Shown: positions 22,863 to 32,034 of the stretch, piece after piece | Position numbering within the stretch: the stretch's first letter is position 1 | Layout of the letters: each line of letters opens with the position of its first letter | Source: Amycolatopsis alba DSM 44262 | GTDB taxonomy: Bacteria > Actinomycetota > Actinomycetes > Mycobacteriales > Pseudonocardiaceae | Assembly: GCF_000384215.1 (NCBI RefSeq) | Contig: NZ_KB913032.1 | Span: 4,047,665 to 4,111,664 of the forward strand | Direction of reading: 5' to 3' | Length of the DNA stretch: 64,000 nucleotides | Translations under genes and position numbers: made by a program | Notes under the pieces: generated by a model | What the model was told of the DNA's origin: nothing | The model's database searches: none | The model's input: the letters and a program-made list of their open reading frames with translations, nothing else

Positions 22863-25805
22863 TTACCGGTCGACCGCCGCGGGCGCATACGTCGTCATCC
22901 GGCGGGCCACATCGGTCCGCGAACGGGCCCCGAGTTTTCGCAGAACCTTCGCCACGTGCTGTTCCACGGTACGCGGAGAAAGGAACAGTCCGTCCGCTAT
23001 CTCCCGGTTCGTCCGTCCGTCGGAAAGCATCCTCGCGACCTCGAGCTCGCGGGGCGAAAGCTCCTGGCCGTAGCCGCGCCGCCCGCGCTGCGAGGGCGCC
23101 CACGCGCCGTGCTCCCGCAGCAGGTGGCGGCACCGGCCGGCGTCCCTGGTCGCGCCGAGCCGCTCGTAGGCCTCCGCGGCCGCCATGAGCTCCTCGATCG
23201 CCTTGCGGTTCCCTCCGGTGAGCCGGCCTGCCGTGAGCCGGTCCGCGGTGAGACGGCACAGCGCCGCGCGCTCACGGGCGCCGATGGCCTGGTACGGCAT
23301 CGGCAGCGCCTCGTAACCCGCCGCCGCCTCGTCGAAAACCGTTGCCGCGGCGGGGTGTTTGCCGCGCGCGTCGAGCAGGATCGCCTGGCCCGCCAGCAGT
23401 GCGACCCGTGAGACCGGCGAGTCCTTGCCTTCGACGCCGCGGGCGAATTCCTCGACCACCGCGTCCGCCTCCGACCAGCGGCCCGCCCGCGTGTAGGCCT
23501 CGGCCGCGGCGGGGACCAGTGCCGCCGCCCACACCCAGACGCCCTTGCGCCGGGCCGCCGCGACGGCGTTGTCGGCCGCCGCGCACGCCCCCTCGACGTC
23601 GTCCGTCGCGAGGAGCACCCGGATCAGGACTCCCGCCGCGGAAAGGACGACGGGGATGGGCCCGTGCTCCGGGGCGTGCACGCTCGCCGCGGTCAGATGT
23701 CGTTGCGCGGCGGCGAATTCCCCGCGGACAGCGGCCAGCCCGCCGAGGACGAGCGAGGACTCCATGACGATCGGGCCGAGGTCGGGATAGTCGTCGCGGA
23801 GCAGTTCGGTGGTCTCCGCGAGCCCGGACCAGTCACCGCGCACCCAGGCCAGCCGGACCCTGGTGCCCTGCGCGAGGCCCGCGGCGTAGAGCGCGCCGGC
23901 GTCGGTCGCGCGGCGGATTCCCTCCGTGACCAGCTTTTCCGCCCTGGCCAGATGCCCGGCCCAGGACTGCGCGTCGGCGAGGTTGCACCACAGCCGGGCC
24001 AGCTGGACACGTTCGGCGACGCCGTTGCCCCCTTCCGGCAGCTCGGTGAACTCTGTCCAGGCCGAACCGTCGCCGACGTGCGCCTGGGAGGAGATCCGGT
24101 CGCCGAGGAGCGCGAGCCGCAGCTCCGGGTCTTCGATCCGGTCGAAGACCTCGCGGGCCCGGCCCATCCAGACCTCGTGCCAGGACAATGGGGTCAGCCC
24201 GTCGATCGGCTGGGCGAGCAGGTTGATCCCGCGGGCGGCCAGCTCCGGCTCGTCGACCAGCTCGGTGATCGCCTTCTCCACCTCGACCCGGCCCCGGCCG
24301 AGCCGCCCGATCGTGCGGACCAGCAGCATCCCGAGGCTGAGCCGGATCGTCCCGCGCACGCTCGGGCGCAGGTCGGTGAGGTCTTCGAGGATCCGCTCCA
24401 GTGTCTCGATGACGTCCGGGCGGAAGCCGCGCAGCGCGACCTGGCTGAGTTTCGTGGCCAGCCGGGCGACGTCGTCCTCACCGAGTCCCGCCGCGGCCAG
24501 CACGGATTGGAGCAGGTCGATCGCGCGTGACGTGTCGCCATGGGCGATGGCCTCGTCGGCGGCGGCTTCGGCGTAGTGGCGCCACTGTCCGGTCCGGCCC
24601 GCCGCGCGCGAATGGTTCGCCAGCAGGGTCAGCGGCGGGACCGGCTGACCGGCGAGCACCTGGATGGCGCGCGAATGCAGCAAGGTCCTTTCCGGACCGC
24701 TGACGGTGTCGTAGACGGCCTTGCGCGCCAACGGATGCCGGAAGCCGTAGCGGTCGCCGCCGAGTTCGCCGAGGACGCCGCCATCCAAAGTGGACAGAAG
24801 GGCCGAGCGGAGCTCGTCGCCGGTGAGGCAGGCGAGTTCGCCGATCACCGAGGGTTCGGACGGGACGGCGAGCACCGCCGCCGCGCGGGCCAGCCGGACC
24901 GCGGGTTCTGGCAGCGCTTCGAGCCGTTCGGTGATGGCCTCGCGCAGGGAGATCGGCACTTCGAGGCTCTCCAGGAGCCGGTCCGAGAGCACTTCGCCGA
25001 TCGGCAGCCGCCCGGCGGCGTCCCGCAACGCCCGCAGGGTCTCCTCGACCACGAACGGGATCCCGGCGGTGCTTTCGTGGAGTTTCGCGGTGAACGCCGC
25101 GGAAACCCTCGGCAGGTCCAGCAGCTCTTCCGCCAGCTTCCCGACGGCCTCGACGTCGAGCGGGCCCAGTGTCACGCGGGCGGTCTGGACGCAGCGCGGG
25201 GTGCGGAACGGGATCCCGGCGCCGGACCTCGACGGCGAGCCGGTCCGGTAGGCCGCGACGACGGCCAGTTCGGGGGGCATGGCCGCGGCGAGGAACCGCA
25301 TCAGGTCACGGGTGCCCTCGTCGGCCCACTGGAGGTCGTCGATCAGGACGAGCGCGGGCCCGCAGGCGATCAGGAGTTCCCGGACGGCACGGAACTGGCG
25401 ATGCCGTTCGGCGCACCGGTCGGAGAGTGGTTCGGGTTGGGGTGGAAGGCTTTCCGCGAGTTCGGGCAGCAAGGGTCTCAGTACCCCGGCGACCGGGCTG
25501 AGCGGGCCGAGCGGCCGGTCGCCCGCCGAACGCAGCGCTTCGAGCACCGGTCCGAACGGGAACGGCTCGCGCATCGGCTGGCAGGCACCCGTGAGCACCC
25601 TGCCCGCCGCGAACTCACGGCGTCCGGCCAGTTCTTCGAGCAGCCTGCTGCGGCCCATCCCCGGTTCGCCTTCGATCAGCACGGCGGCGGGACGGCGCAG
25701 CAGGATCTTCACGATCGCCGAGACCTCGGCGTCGCGGCCCACCAGTGCCGTCGATCCGGCGCGGACCGAGACCGAGGTCGGGCGAGGGGTGGCAAGCCAC
25801 ATCAT
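22863..25805 (-). CDS. LuxR-family regulator with N-terminal ATPase (LAL type)
   Basis: 980 residues. N-terminal AAA/STAND-type ATPase: Walker A position EGEPGMGRSRLL (about 44-55), where the essential Lys is Arg; Walker B is present (ALVLIDDLQWAD). A long helical TPR-like middle (about 350-890) follows, then a C-terminal LuxR HTH (about 911-970, LSPRELEVARML...TVEQHVAKVLRKL). LAL regulators respond to inducers bound by the ATPase/TPR part and activate pathway genes. The Arg substitution suggests altered or lost ATP hydrolysis. No cognate cluster is adjacent, so its target is unknown. Confidence 0.9.
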   Translation of the reverse strand: MMWLATPRPTSVSVRAGSTALVGRDAEVSAIVKILLRRPAAVLIEGEPGMGRSRLLEELAGRREFAAGRVLTGACQPMREPFPFGPVLEALRSAGDRPLGPLSPVAGVLRPLLPELAESLPPQPEPLSDRCAERHRQFRAVRELLIACGPALVLIDDLQWADEGTRDLMRFLAAAMPPELAVVAAYRTGSPSRSGAGIPFRTPRCVQTARVTLGPLDVEAVGKLAEELLDLPRVSAAFTAKLHESTAGIPFVVEETLRALRDAAGRLPIGEVLSDRLLESLEVPISLREAITERLEALPEPAVRLARAAAVLAVPSEPSVIGELACLTGDELRSALLSTLDGGVLGELGGDRYGFRHPLARKAVYDTVSGPERTLLHSRAIQVLAGQPVPPLTLLANHSRAAGRTGQWRHYAEAAADEAIAHGDTSRAIDLLQSVLAAAGLGEDDVARLATKLSQVALRGFRPDVIETLERILEDLTDLRPSVRGTIRLSLGMLLVRTIGRLGRGRVEVEKAITELVDEPELAARGINLLAQPIDGLTPLSWHEVWMGRAREVFDRIEDPELRLALLGDRISSQAHVGDGSAWTEFTELPEGGNGVAERVQLARLWCNLADAQSWAGHLARAEKLVTEGIRRATDAGALYAAGLAQGTRVRLAWVRGDWSGLAETTELLRDDYPDLGPIVMESSLVLGGLAAVRGEFAAAQRHLTAASVHAPEHGPIPVVLSAAGVLIRVLLATDDVEGACAAADNAVAAARRKGVWVWAAALVPAAAEAYTRAGRWSEADAVVEEFARGVEGKDSPVSRVALLAGQAILLDARGKHPAAATVFDEAAAGYEALPMPYQAIGARERAALCRLTADRLTAGRLTGGNRKAIEELMAAAEAYERLGATRDAGRCRHLLREHGAWAPSQRGRRGYGQELSPRELEVARMLSDGRTNREIADGLFLSPRTVEQHVAKVLRKLGARSRTDVARRMTTYAPAAVDR

Positions 25806-26275
25806 GCGCTCCTCGGTGGGGAGTTCCCGGTGAGCCCCGACACGATCTTGTGCGTTGTCCTGCGGAGCCTAAGCACTGCCTACCGGGTCGTAAACCACCC
25901 AACACGGACAGCACGGGCATCTCGCTAGGCCGTCCGCCAACAGACTGTCACCGGTTGGACCACGGATCGTCGGTTGGAAAATCACCGGACGCCCGAAACA
26001 TCGGCGAAAAACCCGATCCGGCGATTCATCCCACGTTCAGGGGGTGGCAACGACTACGCAAGGTATTCATTCGAAACCCTACTTACGGACGTGCCCGTAC
26101 GGGTGTCCGCTCTCCGTGAGCACACCTGGAGCAGGGCCTTCGGTTTCCGAAGAATGGGTATACCTATCCCGCGCCGACCCGGATTGCCTGCCTCGTCCCG
26201 GTCCACGACTCTCACCCGTCAGGGGAGGGTTATCGCATGGCGAACCGGAGCCGTGCGTGATGACGAGGGAGAAGC
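25806..26275. other. 470-nt intergenic region before the secreted protease
   Basis: Divergent upstream region of the LuxR-type regulator (minus) and the S1 protease (plus). It holds a perfect CTTCGG-TTT-CCGAAG palindrome at 26138-26152 (a candidate operator or 5' hairpin for the protease) and a GGTTGGA direct repeat at 25953-25959 and 25972-25978. The protease has a GAGGGAGAAG ribosome-binding site. No further gene or RNA was recognised. Confidence 0.45.
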
Positions 26276-27385
26276 ATGAAGATCACGAAGCTCCTCGGTG
26301 TGGCCGCCACGGCAGCACTGGCCACTGGCGCGCTCGTCACGGGCACCCCCGCGGCGGCGTCCTCGGACACGTTGCTCAACCCTGCTCTGCTCAATCAAGA
26401 AATGGTCCCCGCCCTGCAACGGGACCTCGGCCTCACCGCCGGGCAGGCGCTCGCCAGGATCCAGAGCGAGACCGCCGCCGGCGCGCTCGAACAGTCGCTC
26501 GCCTCGGCACTGGCCGGAAGCTTCGGCGGCGCGAGCTACAACGAAGCCACCGGCAAACTCCGCGTCGGTGTCACGGACGCGGCGAAACTGGGCCAGGTCC
26601 TCGCCAGCGGCGCGGAAGCGGAACTCGTGCGGTTCTCCGCGGCCCAGCTCGATTCCACTGTGGACAAACTGAACGCCGGCGAGCGCGCGGCGGACGGCGC
26701 GATCACCGGCTGGGGCGTCGACGCCAAGACCAACCGGGTGACGCTGAACGTCCTGCCGGGCGAGAGCGGCGTCGTCGACTCGTACCTGGAGAAGACCGGC
26801 GTGGACAAGGCCGCCGTCTCGGTGGTCGAGACCTCTTCGGTGCCGACCCTGAAGTACGACGTCCGCGGCGGTGACGCCTACTACATCAACAACTCTTCGC
26901 GCTGCTCGGTCGGCTTCTCGGTCAACGGCGGCTTCCTCACCGCCGGACACTGCGGCCCCGGCACGGTGACCGGCTCCAACCGGGTCGCGATGGGCTCGTT
27001 CGCCCGCGTCAGCTTCCCGAGCAACGACTACGCCCACGTGCGGGTCAACAGCAACTGGACGCCGCGCGGCGTCATCAACAACGGCACCCGCGTGAGCGGT
27101 TCGAGCGAGGCCGCGACCGGCGCCTCGATCTGCAAGTCGGGTTCGACCACCGGCTGGACCTGCGGCACCGTCGGCGCCAAGAACCAGACCGTCCGCTACT
27201 CCGAAGGCACGGTCTACGGCATGACCGCCACCAACGTGCACTCGCAGGCTGGCGACTCCGGTGGCTCGCTCATCGCGGGCAACCAGGCCCAGGGCATGTT
27301 GTCCGGCGGCAACAGCTCCGTCACGTACTTCTTCCCGGTCCGGCCGGCGTTGTCCGCGACCGGGACCTCCCTGGTCCTCGGCTGA
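26276..27385 (+). CDS. Secreted S1-family serine protease with pro-region (streptogrisin-like)
   Basis: 369 residues. A signal peptide (about 1-29, ending PAAAS) is followed by an alpha-lytic-protease-type pro-domain (about 35-195) that serves as a folding chaperone, then a 170-residue chymotrypsin-like catalytic domain. Catalytic residues: His in LTAGHC, Asp in SNDYAHV and Ser in GDSGGS. Cysteine pairs (CSVGF/HCGPG and CKSGSTTGWTCG) match the streptogrisin disulfides. It is an extracellular endopeptidase, probably nutritional. A strong terminator follows directly. Confidence 0.93.
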   Translation: MKITKLLGVAATAALATGALVTGTPAAASSDTLLNPALLNQEMVPALQRDLGLTAGQALARIQSETAAGALEQSLASALAGSFGGASYNEATGKLRVGVTDAAKLGQVLASGAEAELVRFSAAQLDSTVDKLNAGERAADGAITGWGVDAKTNRVTLNVLPGESGVVDSYLEKTGVDKAAVSVVETSSVPTLKYDVRGGDAYYINNSSRCSVGFSVNGGFLTAGHCGPGTVTGSNRVAMGSFARVSFPSNDYAHVRVNSNWTPRGVINNGTRVSGSSEAATGASICKSGSTTGWTCGTVGAKNQTVRYSEGTVYGMTATNVHSQAGDSGGSLIAGNQAQGMLSGGNSSVTYFFPVRPALSATGTSLVLG

Positions 27386-27418
27386 CACCGTCCCCGGTCA
27401 CCGAGAACCGCAGAAAAG

Positions 27419-27468
27419 GACGAAGGGCGGACCGAGTGCCTCCAGCGCACTCGGGCCGCCCTTCGTCT
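27419..27468. terminator. Bidirectional hairpin terminator
   Basis: A long G/C-rich stem (GACGAAGGGCGG...CCGAGTGC paired with GCACTCGG...CCGCCCTTCGTC) with a short loop and a single A/G interruption. It lies between the convergent S1 protease and SsgB-like genes and can end transcription from both sides. Confidence 0.8.
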
Positions 27469-27497
27469 TCGTACCGCGGGAGCGGTGGCTCGGGGGG

Positions 27498-27908
27498 CTA
27501 CACGTTGCTGATCTCTTCGATCAGCGCCTCGACGTCGAAGTGCTCGCTTTCGGCGCCGAGCGGGACCAGCTCGAAGGTGGACTCGAGGAACGTCTCGACG
27601 TCCTCGCGCTCCAGCTCGAACGACGCATAACCGTCGGGTGACTCGATCTCCAGCGTCAGCATGTCCTCGTCCTCGGAGAGGTCGGGGCGGACGCGGACGT
27701 CGCCGAGCCCGGCGGGGTCGGTGAGGCCGGTGGCGAGCAGCTCACGCGCGAAGGTCCACTCGACCCACCGGCCGCGCTCCGTCCGGAACGACACGGTGAC
27801 CGCGAACGGTTCGCCGGCGTGGAAGGACAGGCGGGAGAGAACGGGCGTGCTGCTGTTGTTCAGCAGGACGAACTGGCTCTGGTGAATTGCGTCGGTGTGC
27901 ACGGCCAC
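27498..27908 (-). CDS. ssgB: SsgA-family sporulation/cell-division regulator, probably SsgB
   Basis: 136 residues, the size of SsgB. Diagnostic SALP-family features include EPFAVTVSFRTERGRWVEWTFARELLATGL, the GDVRVRP motif and the FDVEALIEEISNV tail. In Streptomyces SsgB recruits FtsZ to sporulation septa with SsgA; genera outside Streptomyces usually have an SsgB-like member, so that assignment is likely but not proven. This supports a mycelial actinomycete host. It is convergent with the protease gene. Confidence 0.88.
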   Translation of the reverse strand: MAVHTDAIHQSQFVLLNNSSTPVLSRLSFHAGEPFAVTVSFRTERGRWVEWTFARELLATGLTDPAGLGDVRVRPDLSEDEDMLTLEIESPDGYASFELEREDVETFLESTFELVPLGAESEHFDVEALIEEISNV

Positions 27909-28109
27909 TCCTCGGTGCTCTCGTGGTTCGCGCGGCGCGAACTTTTCGTCTCGGGGAGGAGATGGCCGGACGCGGGCCCGATGACGCGGCTGTAGCCACG
28001 TTCACGCTATCGGCTGCACATGTCCACAGTGGTGTAACGCGGGGCACAGACCCCTTGCGTTCGGGCCGATACCCGTGGTGACGGGGCTAAGGAGTCCTTT
28101 TTGGACCGC

Positions 28110-28583
28110 TCAGGGGTCCAGCGGCAGGGTCAGTCCCGTCTTGACCCGGTCCATCGCCACCGAGGTCGTGAAGTGCCGCACGTTCGGGTTGTCGAAGAAC
28201 ATCCGCCGCGTGAACGCCTCGAAGTCCGTCATGTCCCGGCAGGTGACCACGAGCACGAAGTCCGCGTTGCCGGTGACGTAGTAACACTGCTGGACGTTGT
28301 CGTCCGCGAGCACCTGCCGCCGGAACCCGTCGAGCACCGCGAGGTTCTCCCGCTCCATCTCGACCATCACCACGAACGTCATCGACAGCCCGAGCGCCTG
28401 CGGCGACAGCACCGCCACCTCGCGTTCGATCACCCCCGCCTCACGCAGCCGCTTGATCCGCCGCTGCACGGCGGCGGCGGACAGGCCCACCTTGGCGCCG
28501 ATGCTCTCGGCGATCGTGCGGGCGTCCGACTGCAGGCAGGCGAGGATGGCGACGTCCAGGCGGTCGAGGTCGGGTGTGTGCAC
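28110..28583 (-). CDS. Lrp/AsnC-family transcriptional regulator
   Basis: 157 residues: an N-terminal winged HTH (LDRLDVAILACLQSDARTIAESIGAKVGLSAAAVQRRIKRLREAGVI) and a C-terminal RAM/AsnC ligand-binding domain (YYVTGNADFVLVVTCRDM). It should form octamers and respond to an amino acid or related metabolite. It is divergent from the FabH-type gene; the 194-nt gap between them may hold its operator. The ligand is unknown. Confidence 0.92.
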   Translation of the reverse strand: MHTPDLDRLDVAILACLQSDARTIAESIGAKVGLSAAAVQRRIKRLREAGVIEREVAVLSPQALGLSMTFVVMVEMERENLAVLDGFRRQVLADDNVQQCYYVTGNADFVLVVTCRDMTDFEAFTRRMFFDNPNVRHFTTSVAMDRVKTGLTLPLDP

Positions 28584-28777
28584 CTGGCCAGGCTAACCGG
28601 ACGACTCGTCCGGGCGCCCGATCTCCGCGCCGCGCCGCCGAGCGGCGTGGATCACGCCATCGAGGAAGGTGAGAATTCTTTGAATTGTGACCCGGAACAC
28701 AACTGACGGGTCTACTGAATGGTAGCGCTTACAAGTGAATGGCAGACCCCGCATTCACCCCGCGAAAGGATTTCTTG

Positions 28778-29776
28778 GTGCCCTCATCTCAGGCGGCCGT
28801 TCTCGCCGGTCTCGGCTCTTGGCTGCCTCCGCGCGTGGTGGGGAACGAGGAGATCGCCCAGCGCCTGGACACCTCCGATGAGTGGATCCGCACGCGGACC
28901 GGCATCGCCGAACGCCGGGTCGTCGACCCCGGTACGTCCACTGTGGACCTCGCGGCCGAGGCTGGCCGCCGGGCACTGGCGTCGGCGGGGGAGGGCGGGG
29001 CGGACGCCGTCGTGCTCGCGACGTCGACGGCCGACCAGCTGTGCCCGGCCAGCGCGCCGCAGGTCGCGACCCAGCTCGGGCTGAACGGCGTCGCCGCTTT
29101 CGACGTCAACGCCGTGTGCAGCGGGTTCGTCTACGGGCTCGCCACCGGCGCCGGACTGATCGCCGCCGGGATCGCGAGCCGCGTGCTGGTGATCGGGGCG
29201 GACGTCTTCACCTCGCTCGTCGACCCCGAAGACCGCGGCACGGTGCCGATCTTCGGCGACGGCGCGGGCGCCGTCCTGCTGCGCGCGGGTGACGCCGACG
29301 AGCTCGGCGCGCTCGGCGCGTTCGACCTGCACAGCGAGGGCGAGCTCGCGGAGCTGCTCTGGGTCGAGGCCGGCGGCGCGAAGAACCGCCGCTCGGAAGA
29401 CCCGCGTGACCACTATCTGGTGATGCAGGGCCAGACCGTCTTCCGGCACGCCTGCGCGCGGATGGCCGAATCGGCGCGCGCGGTGCTGGATGCCGCGGGC
29501 TGGGGGGTCGGCGACATCGACCGGTTCATCGGCCACCAGGCGAACATCCGCATCCTGCAGACCTGCGCGAAGCAGCTCGGGCTCGCGGAGGACGTCATGT
29601 ACTCGAACATCGAGAAGGTGGGCAACACGAGCGCCGCGTCGATCCCGATCGCGCTGGCCGACGCGGCCAAGGACGGGACGCTCCAGCCGGGGCACCGCGT
29701 CGTGATGGGCGCCTTCGGGGCCGGGCTGACCTGGGGTTCGACGCTGCTGCGCTGGCCGGAGATCATTCCCGGCTGA
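28778..29776 (+). CDS. fabH: 3-oxoacyl-ACP synthase III (FabH-like)
   Basis: 332 residues. The KAS III triad is visible: Cys in NAVCSGFVYGL, His in IGHQANIRI and Asn in GNTSAASIPIAL. It condenses an acyl-CoA starter with malonyl-ACP; branched starters are typical of actinomycetes. It is not next to fabD/acpP/fabF, so it may serve a special or secondary pathway rather than bulk fatty-acid synthesis. GTG 28778 follows GAAAGGA. The 3' end overlaps the convergent cyclase gene by 14 nt. Confidence 0.88.
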   Translation: MPSSQAAVLAGLGSWLPPRVVGNEEIAQRLDTSDEWIRTRTGIAERRVVDPGTSTVDLAAEAGRRALASAGEGGADAVVLATSTADQLCPASAPQVATQLGLNGVAAFDVNAVCSGFVYGLATGAGLIAAGIASRVLVIGADVFTSLVDPEDRGTVPIFGDGAGAVLLRAGDADELGALGAFDLHSEGELAELLWVEAGGAKNRRSEDPRDHYLVMQGQTVFRHACARMAESARAVLDAAGWGVGDIDRFIGHQANIRILQTCAKQLGLAEDVMYSNIEKVGNTSAASIPIALADAAKDGTLQPGHRVVMGAFGAGLTWGSTLLRWPEIIPG

Positions 29777-31244
29777 GCGTCGCCTCCCAGGACTGCGTCG
29801 GCTCCTGACGTCCGCGCAGTTCGAGTTCCGCGTACGGCTCCCAGTGCGAGCGCTCGCTCTCCAGCGCGGCCTTGAGCACAGCCTCGCTCGCCAGGATCCG
29901 GCCGTCGGCGGATTTCGCGTGCTCGGTGAGGCGCGCGGCCTCGTTCACCGCGTCGCCGATGACGGTGTACTCGAACCGGCTGCTCGTCCCGAGCTGACCG
30001 GCGAAGACCCGACCGCTCGCGACCCCGATCCCGAGGTCCAGCTCCCCGGTCTCCTGCACGGCGTCCCGGATCGCCCGCGCGGCCGAAAGCGCCGCCGTCG
30101 GCGCGTCCGCGAGCCGGGTCGGCGCGCCGAAGACGCAGAGCGCGGCGTCACCCTGGAACTTGTTGACCAGCCCGCCGCGCGCCCCGACCGCGAGCACCAC
30201 GCTGGTGAAGAACCGGTTCAGCATCGTCACCAGGTCTTCCGGCGGGGTGCGGCTCGCCAGTGCCGTCGAATCGACGACGTCGACGAACAGCGCCGTCACC
30301 TCGCGCACGTCACCCGAAAGGGAGGCGCCGTATTCGAGCGCATGCCGGGCTACCTCGTCCCCGACGTGCCTGCCGAACAGGTCCCGCATCCGCTCCTGTT
30401 CGCGGAGCCCGGCGGCGAGGTCGTTGACCGAGGTCTGCAGCAGGCCGATCTCGCTGGAGTCGTCGACGTCGACCACGATCTCCTTGTTGCCGCGCGCGAT
30501 CTCGTCGAGCGCGATCCGCAACCGGTGCAACGGGGTCGCGACGGCCTTCGCGAGCAGCCCCGTCCCGATCGCGCCCACCCCGAGCCCGATCACCGAAAGC
30601 ATGATCAGGCTCGCGACGTGGTCGCCCTGGCCGAGGTCCGGCGGCGTGGCCACCAGCAGGACCCCGAGGAACGGGACGCCGCTCGCCAGCGACCAGGTGA
30701 CGATCACCCTGGTCCGCACGGTGACCTTGAGCGTCCCCTTCGGTGGCGTCACCTTGAGCGCGATCGTCATCACCGGGCGCGCGACCCATTCCGCGGCGAG
30801 ATAGGTGAGGCCGACCGTGGTCAGCCCGCCGAGCCCGATGACCAGCGCCATCCCGAGCGCGTCCATCCAGGACCCGAGCACCCTGGCCAGCGCCCCGAGC
30901 ACGATCGTGCCGATCAGCCAGAGCGTCCCGCTCACGATCCCCATGTCGACCGGGATCCGGAGCGCCCGCGCGGCCTCGGCCTTCGTCGGCGGGCGGCCGA
31001 AGACGAACCAGACCGCCGTGCGCCGCTGCAGCCACGCCGTCCACACGGTGCCGACCACCAGCGACAGCGCCACTATCCCGGCCGCGGTGACCCCGAGGAT
31101 CCAGCCGTTGTCGCCGACCTCGCTCGGCAGGCCCTGCAGGAGCAGCAGCAACGCCACCACCCCGGCGCCGCACACACTGGATCCGAGGCCGAGCGCGGCG
31201 AACCCCAGGCTGGTCCTGAGCACCAGCCGGAACCGGCTCGACAT
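29763..31244 (-). CDS. Membrane adenylate cyclase with HAMP domain (class III)
   Basis: 493 residues. Six transmembrane helices (about 10-250), a HAMP linker (LAKAVATPLHRLRIALDEIARGN), then a class III cyclase domain: metal Asp in LFVDVVDST, KFQGDA with the ATP-selecting Lys, and YTVIGDAVNEAARL with the catalytic Asn and Arg. Thr at the second selectivity position (YTVIG) suggests class IIIb, as in the mycobacterial Rv1318c-Rv1320c/Rv3645 group. It makes cAMP. ATG 31244 has a GGGAAG ribosome-binding site. Convergent with fabH. Confidence 0.92.
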   Translation of the reverse strand: MSSRFRLVLRTSLGFAALGLGSSVCGAGVVALLLLLQGLPSEVGDNGWILGVTAAGIVALSLVVGTVWTAWLQRRTAVWFVFGRPPTKAEAARALRIPVDMGIVSGTLWLIGTIVLGALARVLGSWMDALGMALVIGLGGLTTVGLTYLAAEWVARPVMTIALKVTPPKGTLKVTVRTRVIVTWSLASGVPFLGVLLVATPPDLGQGDHVASLIMLSVIGLGVGAIGTGLLAKAVATPLHRLRIALDEIARGNKEIVVDVDDSSEIGLLQTSVNDLAAGLREQERMRDLFGRHVGDEVARHALEYGASLSGDVREVTALFVDVVDSTALASRTPPEDLVTMLNRFFTSVVLAVGARGGLVNKFQGDAALCVFGAPTRLADAPTAALSAARAIRDAVQETGELDLGIGVASGRVFAGQLGTSSRFEYTVIGDAVNEAARLTEHAKSADGRILASEAVLKAALESERSHWEPYAELELRGRQEPTQSWEATLSRE

Positions 31245-31328
31245 CGTCTTCCCGCGCACCCGGTGATCGTATGACCTCCGCCGGAAAACGGTTCGCCAGT
31301 TCTCACCCGCGGTGGTTACCGTGCCGCT

Positions 31329-31829
31329 ATGGAACCGCTGGGCCAGGACGAGATCAGGGCGTCCTTCGTGAACTGCACGCGCGGCGAGGCCAAAGGGGTC
31401 ACGCTGCCCGCCCGGCCGGACGAGATCCCTTGGGAGAAAAGGGACTTCCTCGGCTGGCGCGATCCGAAGGCGACCGCTCGGGCGTATCTCGTGCTGCCGT
31501 ACCGAGGGGAAACCGTCGGACTGTCCCTTCGCGCCGCGCCCCGGCCGAAGGGCCGTGTCCTGCTGAGCAACATGTGCGGCCTGTGCACGACGACACATCC
31601 GCTGTCCGACATCGCGCTGTTCTCCGGGCGCCGCGCGGGGAAATCCGGGCGGGAGGGGAACACCCTCGGCATCTACGCGTGCGCGAATCTGGCGTGCAGC
31701 CAGTACATCCGCGGCGAGCTGAAGTCGGATGTGCCACAGCCGTCGGAGACGCTGACGCTCGAGGAGCGCGTCTCCCGGCTGGAGGACAAGCTGCACCGGT
31801 TCGTGGAACGGGTACTGGAGGCACGCTGA
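31329..31829 (+). CDS. FBP/FusB-like EF-G-binding protein
   Basis: 166 residues. The C-terminal treble-clef zinc finger is clear: CGLC ... YACANLACSQYIR, with the LSNMCGLCTTTHPL segment that contacts elongation factor G in FusB/FusC. FusB-type proteins release EF-G from stalled post-translocation ribosomes and give fusidic acid resistance in staphylococci; actinobacterial homologues are widespread and mostly uncharacterised. Divergent from the adenylate cyclase (85 nt apart). Confidence 0.87.
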   Translation: MEPLGQDEIRASFVNCTRGEAKGVTLPARPDEIPWEKRDFLGWRDPKATARAYLVLPYRGETVGLSLRAAPRPKGRVLLSNMCGLCTTTHPLSDIALFSGRRAGKSGREGNTLGIYACANLACSQYIRGELKSDVPQPSETLTLEERVSRLEDKLHRFVERVLEAR

Positions 31830-31836
31830 CCCGGCC

Positions 31837-31962
31837 GTCCGATCACGCGAGTTCGCTGTCTGATCACGCGTGTTCGCCGTTCAATCACCTGAGTTCCGTG
31901 TCTGATCACGCGAGTCACGTCCTCAAGCACGCGAGTGCGGTGCCTGATCACGCGAGTACGGT
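31837..31962. repeat. Six tandem 21-nt repeats (iteron-like)
   Basis: Six contiguous 21-nt units starting at 31837, 31858, 31879, 31900, 31921 and 31942. The consensus is roughly GTCTGATCACGCGAGTNCGNT; units 3 and 5 are the most diverged. Most contain the palindrome TGATCA (GATCA in unit 1). It is intergenic between convergent genes. The 21-bp period equals two helical turns, so a protein would see each copy on the same face. Confidence 0.85.
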
Positions 31963-31983
31963 CCCGCGTCGCCGAGGTCACCA

Positions 31984-32008
31984 GTACGTGAAGGGGTCCT
32001 TCATGTAC
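31984..32008. repeat. Inverted repeat around GTGAAGG-GGT-CCTTCA
   Basis: Arms GTACGTGAAGG and CCTTCATGTAC around GGT, with one mismatch. It directly follows the 21-nt array and precedes another palindrome pair. Probably a dispersed intergenic hairpin element. Confidence 0.7.
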
Positions 32009-32034
32009 CTACTCACGAGACTGCCCGGCCGCCG

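Noticed and set aside
31673..31981. Minus-strand reading frame with a TRVIRxR heptad repeat
   Set aside because: It is the translation of the 21-nt DNA repeat array and overlaps the FusB-like gene; no ribosome-binding site or conserved protein is seen.
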